From NCBI GenBank assembly GCA_937924555.1, contig CALDSN010000132.1:1-8007 (forward strand): DNA of 8,007 nucleotides, in the 5' to 3' direction. Below, piece by piece: positions 5,829 through 8,007 of the stretch (within the stretch, counting starts at the first letter, position 1; each line of letters begins with the position of its first letter). The DNA is from an uncultured bacterium (GTDB lineage: Bacteria; Cloacimonadota; Cloacimonadia; Cloacimonadales; Cloacimonadaceae). The notes beneath the pieces were generated by a model, which was not told the origin of the DNA, ran no database searches, and was given only the letters and a program-made list of their open reading frames with translations. The position numbers were made by a program, and so were the translations under genes.

Positions 5829-6641
5829 TTGATTGCTCTATTCACATCCCAGAGATATCGATTCAAGCTCCAAGTAGCAATAGCCTTGCTATTCCTTTAC
5901 TTAACAGTGCCTCTCACTGCCCAAACAAGCAGTTACCCATTTGCTTACGCAAAATCCTACCCTCAAACCATTTGGAATGGCATTTCGGCACCGCTTAATT
6001 GGGAGGGCAATGATTGGATAAAAGCAATTGCCTACACCGGGGTAGCAACAGGCTTGTACCTATACGATGAAGATATTAGCCAATGGGTTCAACAACATAG
6101 AAGCGCGGATACCCGTCATATCAGTCTCGTTGCCAAGCAATTCGGTGAAGGTAAATACATCCTTCCTGCTATTGCTCTGGGCACAGTAGGTGGACTTATC
6201 CTGAAGGATGATAAAACTGTTGACACCGGACTTATATCTTTGAAGAGCTTTATTCTTGCCAATAGCACAACCCAAGTGTTGAAGTTCGCCAGCCAACGTA
6301 ACCGCCCCATCAGCAACAAAGGCAAAGAATTCTTTAACAGCTCCGGCTTTAAGAAGAACCGCGAATCCTTCCCTTCTGGGCATGCCACTGTTGCTTGGTC
6401 TGTTGCCCCAGTCATTGCTGCCCAATACAAGGAAAGCTCCTTGGTGCCACCTCTGGCATACGGCATCGCCACCCTCACTTCACTTTCACGCATTCACGAT
6501 AACAAGCATTGGGCAAGCGATGCCTTCGTAGGCTCCATGGTGGGCTATCTCAGCGCAAAACTTTGCCTACAAACCACTCCCCGTTTAAAGCTTAGCCCCA
6601 GTCCCGATCTACAGGGTATTAGTATCAGCTACAACTTCTAA
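5829..6641 (+). CDS. Exported PAP2-superfamily phosphatase (TTG start, 270 aa)
   Basis: All three PAP2 motifs are intact: K152-x6-R159-P160 (KFASQRNRP), PSGH at 182-185, and SR-x5-H-x3-D at 220-231, giving catalytic H185, H227 and D231. Family members remove phosphate from lipid phosphates and pyrophosphates such as undecaprenyl pyrophosphate, phosphatidylglycerol phosphate or lipid A. Residues 1-31 look like a Sec signal peptide (basic RYRFK, then a long hydrophobic core, ending LTA before Q32), so the enzyme acts outside the cytoplasm. The chain ends GISISYNF, a short alternating strand with terminal Phe. The only plausible start is TTG at 5829: no in-frame ATG or GTG lies between the preceding stop and the signal peptide, and GGGGA (5818-5822) precedes it by 6 bases. 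It is 24 bases after, and in the same frame as, the asparagine-synthetase-like gene, so co-transcription is likely. Recycling of the lipid carrier or dephosphorylation of surface glycan would fit; the substrate is not determined. Confidence 0.88.
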   Translation: MIALFTSQRYRFKLQVAIALLFLYLTVPLTAQTSSYPFAYAKSYPQTIWNGISAPLNWEGNDWIKAIAYTGVATGLYLYDEDISQWVQQHRSADTRHISLVAKQFGEGKYILPAIALGTVGGLILKDDKTVDTGLISLKSFILANSTTQVLKFASQRNRPISNKGKEFFNSSGFKKNRESFPSGHATVAWSVAPVIAAQYKESSLVPPLAYGIATLTSLSRIHDNKHWASDAFVGSMVGYLSAKLCLQTTPRLKLSPSPDLQGISISYNF

Positions 6642-6740
6642 GCCCCTTTGCTTTCATCCTTCTCCCCAATCTTCACATAAGCGCAACCCCTTCACCTCTT
6701 CAAACTCCATTCTCATTAGCATTACCTTTCTGTCTTTGTT
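6642..6740 (+). terminator. C-rich, G-poor stretch: candidate Rho-dependent terminator
   Basis: Directly after the PAP2 stop the + strand is rich in C and T and almost lacks G: by hand count 6651-6720 has 29 C and 3 G in 70 bases. Such a C-over-G bubble is the known hallmark of Rho loading (rut) sites. No GC-rich hairpin followed by a T run was found after this gene, so Rho-dependent termination is the more likely way to end the transcript. Composition alone does not prove it. Confidence 0.35.
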
Positions 6741-6742
6741 TC

Positions 6743-6818
6743 TCATCATATAATAATATGAGTTCTGGTATATTTTATGCTACTTCATATTCTCGTGCCT
6801 TATGAGTATCATCATATA
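6743..6818. repeat. Two copies of TCATCATATA in the vWA gene promoter region
   Basis: TCATCATATA occurs at 6743-6752 and again at 6809-6818, 66 bases apart. Each lies next to a TATGAG copy, after the first (6757-6762) and before the second (6801-6806). The first copy is also the left part of CTCAT...ATGAG, a 5-bp-arm inverted repeat at 6742-6762. These may be paired sites for a regulator, or simple AT-rich similarity. Confidence 0.3.
6749..6774 (+). promoter_or_regulatory. Candidate promoter(s) of the VIT-vWA gene
   Basis: Two -10-like sites lie close together. A perfect TATAAT is at 6749-6754 with no good -35. TGG-TATATT at 6766-6774 is an extended -10 (TGnTATAAT, five of six in the hexamer), the same TGG-plus-hexamer form as the candidate flippase promoter. 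Transcription from the second would start near 6781, leaving a leader of about 67 bases. Which site is used cannot be told from sequence. Confidence 0.35.
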
Positions 6819-6837
6819 TGGTAAATTGGGTCATATA

Positions 6838-6842
6838 AGGAG
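6838..6842 (+). promoter_or_regulatory. Strong ribosome binding site of the VIT-vWA gene
   Basis: AAGGAGAG (core AGGAG at 6838-6842) lies 5 bases before the ATG at 6848. It is the best Shine-Dalgarno in the window and fixes the start of the last gene, which suggests the gene is well translated. Confidence 0.7.
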
Positions 6843-6847
6843 AGAAC

Positions 6848-8007
6848 ATGAAGAAGCTTTTATTACTGGTTTTGGCAATGCTGGCTGTTGTGGCACTATC
6901 TGCTACCGGCTTGGTGCTAAATCGTGATTCTAATCAAATGCAGTTTCTAACCCTTCGCAGTTCAAACAATGTGGCGGATATTAACAATCAGATTGCTGTA
7001 GTTACCGTCACCGAAACTTTTGTCAACAACCTGAACACTCTGTTTGATGCGCGTTACTATTTCCCCATCCAAGATGGAGCCAGCCCCACACAGCTAAGAT
7101 GGTTCTGGGGGGATGAGTGGCATACCGCCATAGTCTCCGGTTCACCTTCCAACCCCCAGGGAGGTCCCAGCAACATCCCTGCATACTTCACAAACTATGT
7201 GGGTGCCTTCCCCGTGGTGTTCGACCTAAACACCACTTTATACCCCAGTGATTCTCTCACAGTGGAGATTAGCTATGTGCAGATGCTTCCCTATGAGTAT
7301 GGCAATGTAAATTTGAAGTTGATTAATAATTACATGGCTATCCAACAATCACCTGTCATCTCCCAAACCTTCGATGTATCCTTGGTTTCCGAGAGAATCA
7401 TCCAGACCTTCCAAACGCCGAACTTCCCTTCCATAATCACACATAATGAGCATCTTGCCACTGCTTCCGCAACTCTCCCAGAGGTCTCCGCCGATCAGGA
7501 CTTTCAATTGGTTTACTCGCTGGCACAGGATTCTCTGGCTTTCACTTCCCTCAGCGGGATGTTTGATGCCCCGGATAATCTGGGAGACGGCTTCTTCACT
7601 TTCATTGCCGAGCCTGACGACGATAGCGCTGATTATGTGGAAAAGGTATTCACCCTCATCATCGACCGTTCCGGCAGTATGTATGGCGATAAAATTGTCC
7701 AGGCAAGAGACGCTGCCAGATACATCGTAAACAACCTGAATGAGGGCGATAGATTTAACCTCATCTCCTTCAGCACCGATGTTACGCCCCTCTGGCAAAC
7801 CCATCAAATCTTTAATTCAGAGACACAACAACAGGCGTTAAACTTCATCAACGGCATTAGTGCCTATGGCAGCACAAACATCTCAGGCGCTTTCGCCACA
7901 GCCATTCCCCAGTTTACCGGCAGCAACCCTGATGTGGCTAATATTATTCTCTTTTTCACCGATGGAGTGCCTACTATTGGACATACCAATACATCCGTTT
8001 TACTGGA
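6848..8007 (+). CDS. Exported VIT + von Willebrand factor A domain protein (3' end missing)
   Basis: The frame is open from the ATG at 6848 to the end of the window (386 codons plus 2 bases). Residues 1 to about 19 are a clear Sec signal peptide (MKKLLLLVLA, then a hydrophobic core, ending ALSA). Residues about 30-165 resemble a VIT (vault/inter-alpha-trypsin) domain: a beta-rich segment with VVTVTETFVN followed by ARYYFPIQDGA matches the family's 'v.q.F.N.....e..Y.FPlp.ga'. A vWA domain starts near residue 266 (KVFTLIIDRSGSM) and keeps a full metal-ion-dependent adhesion site: D273-x-S275-x-S277, T343 in GSTN, and D372 in FTDG. Such domains bind ligands through a divalent cation; VIT-vWA proteins are widespread and mostly of unknown function in bacteria. 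A location in the periplasm, outer membrane or outside the cell is inferred. It has its own ribosome site and probable promoter, so a link to the glycan genes is not required. C-terminal anchoring or sorting domains would lie beyond the window. Confidence 0.85.
   Translation, partial: MKKLLLLVLAMLAVVALSATGLVLNRDSNQMQFLTLRSSNNVADINNQIAVVTVTETFVNNLNTLFDARYYFPIQDGASPTQLRWFWGDEWHTAIVSGSPSNPQGGPSNIPAYFTNYVGAFPVVFDLNTTLYPSDSLTVEISYVQMLPYEYGNVNLKLINNYMAIQQSPVISQTFDVSLVSERIIQTFQTPNFPSIITHNEHLATASATLPEVSADQDFQLVYSLAQDSLAFTSLSGMFDAPDNLGDGFFTFIAEPDDDSADYVEKVFTLIIDRSGSMYGDKIVQARDAARYIVNNLNEGDRFNLISFSTDVTPLWQTHQIFNSETQQQALNFINGISAYGSTNISGAFATAIPQFTGSNPDVANIILFFTDGVPTIGHTNTSVLL

Noticed and set aside
7349..7807. 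Antisense frame of 152 codons opposite the vWA gene, and a + strand frame at 7446-7730
   Set aside because: Both are shadows of the VIT-vWA gene, whose frame is continuous from 6848 to the window end with a signal peptide and complete metal-site motifs.

Overview
The window looks like part of a surface-polysaccharide (capsule, O-antigen or exopolysaccharide) locus of a Gram-negative-type bacterium. Base composition is moderate, somewhat below 50% GC by eye. A family-9 (heptosyltransferase-type) glycosyltransferase, a lipid-linked-sugar flippase and exported proteins with Sec signal peptides argue for a double membrane. The exported phosphatase ending its signal peptide in Ala-Gln and a VIT plus von Willebrand A protein would suit the Fibrobacteres-Chlorobi-Bacteroidetes side of the tree, for example Cloacimonadota. 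That placement is inference only: no marker gene is present.

Layout. (1) 1-1382, + strand: the last 40 codons of a glycosyltransferase overlap a complete family-4-like glycosyltransferase by 11 bases. (2) 1379-3766, - strand: a two-gene unit made of a flippase followed by a family-9 glycosyltransferase. Its last gene runs tail-to-tail into (1), and the two stop codons interlock in the bases CTAA. (3) 3767-4043: a divergent intergenic region. It holds a good extended -10 promoter for the - strand unit and several perfect inverted repeats, the best being a 15-bp palindrome flanked by a direct repeat in front of the + strand gene. (4) 4044-6641, + strand: an asparagine-synthetase-like protein with an intact ATP-binding loop but no N-terminal catalytic cysteine, followed after 24 bases by a signal-peptide-bearing PAP2 phosphatase that appears to start at TTG. 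(5) 6642-6847: a C-rich, G-poor stretch that could be a Rho-dependent terminator, then an AT-rich promoter region. (6) 6848-8007, + strand: the first 386 codons of an exported VIT plus vWA protein that runs off the window.

How the genes may work together (inference): the glycosyltransferases build a glycan on a polyprenyl carrier and the flippase moves it across the inner membrane. The asparagine-synthetase-like enzyme could adenylate a carboxylate on a sugar or other building block and join it to an amine or ammonia. The PAP2 protein could act on (pyro)phosphate lipids or phosphorylated glycan outside the cytoplasm. The VIT-vWA gene has its own promoter and ribosome binding site and is probably a separate unit. 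The most unusual item is the cysteine-less asparagine-synthetase-like gene paired with the exported PAP2 gene. No RNA genes, CRISPR arrays, transposases or att sites were recognised.
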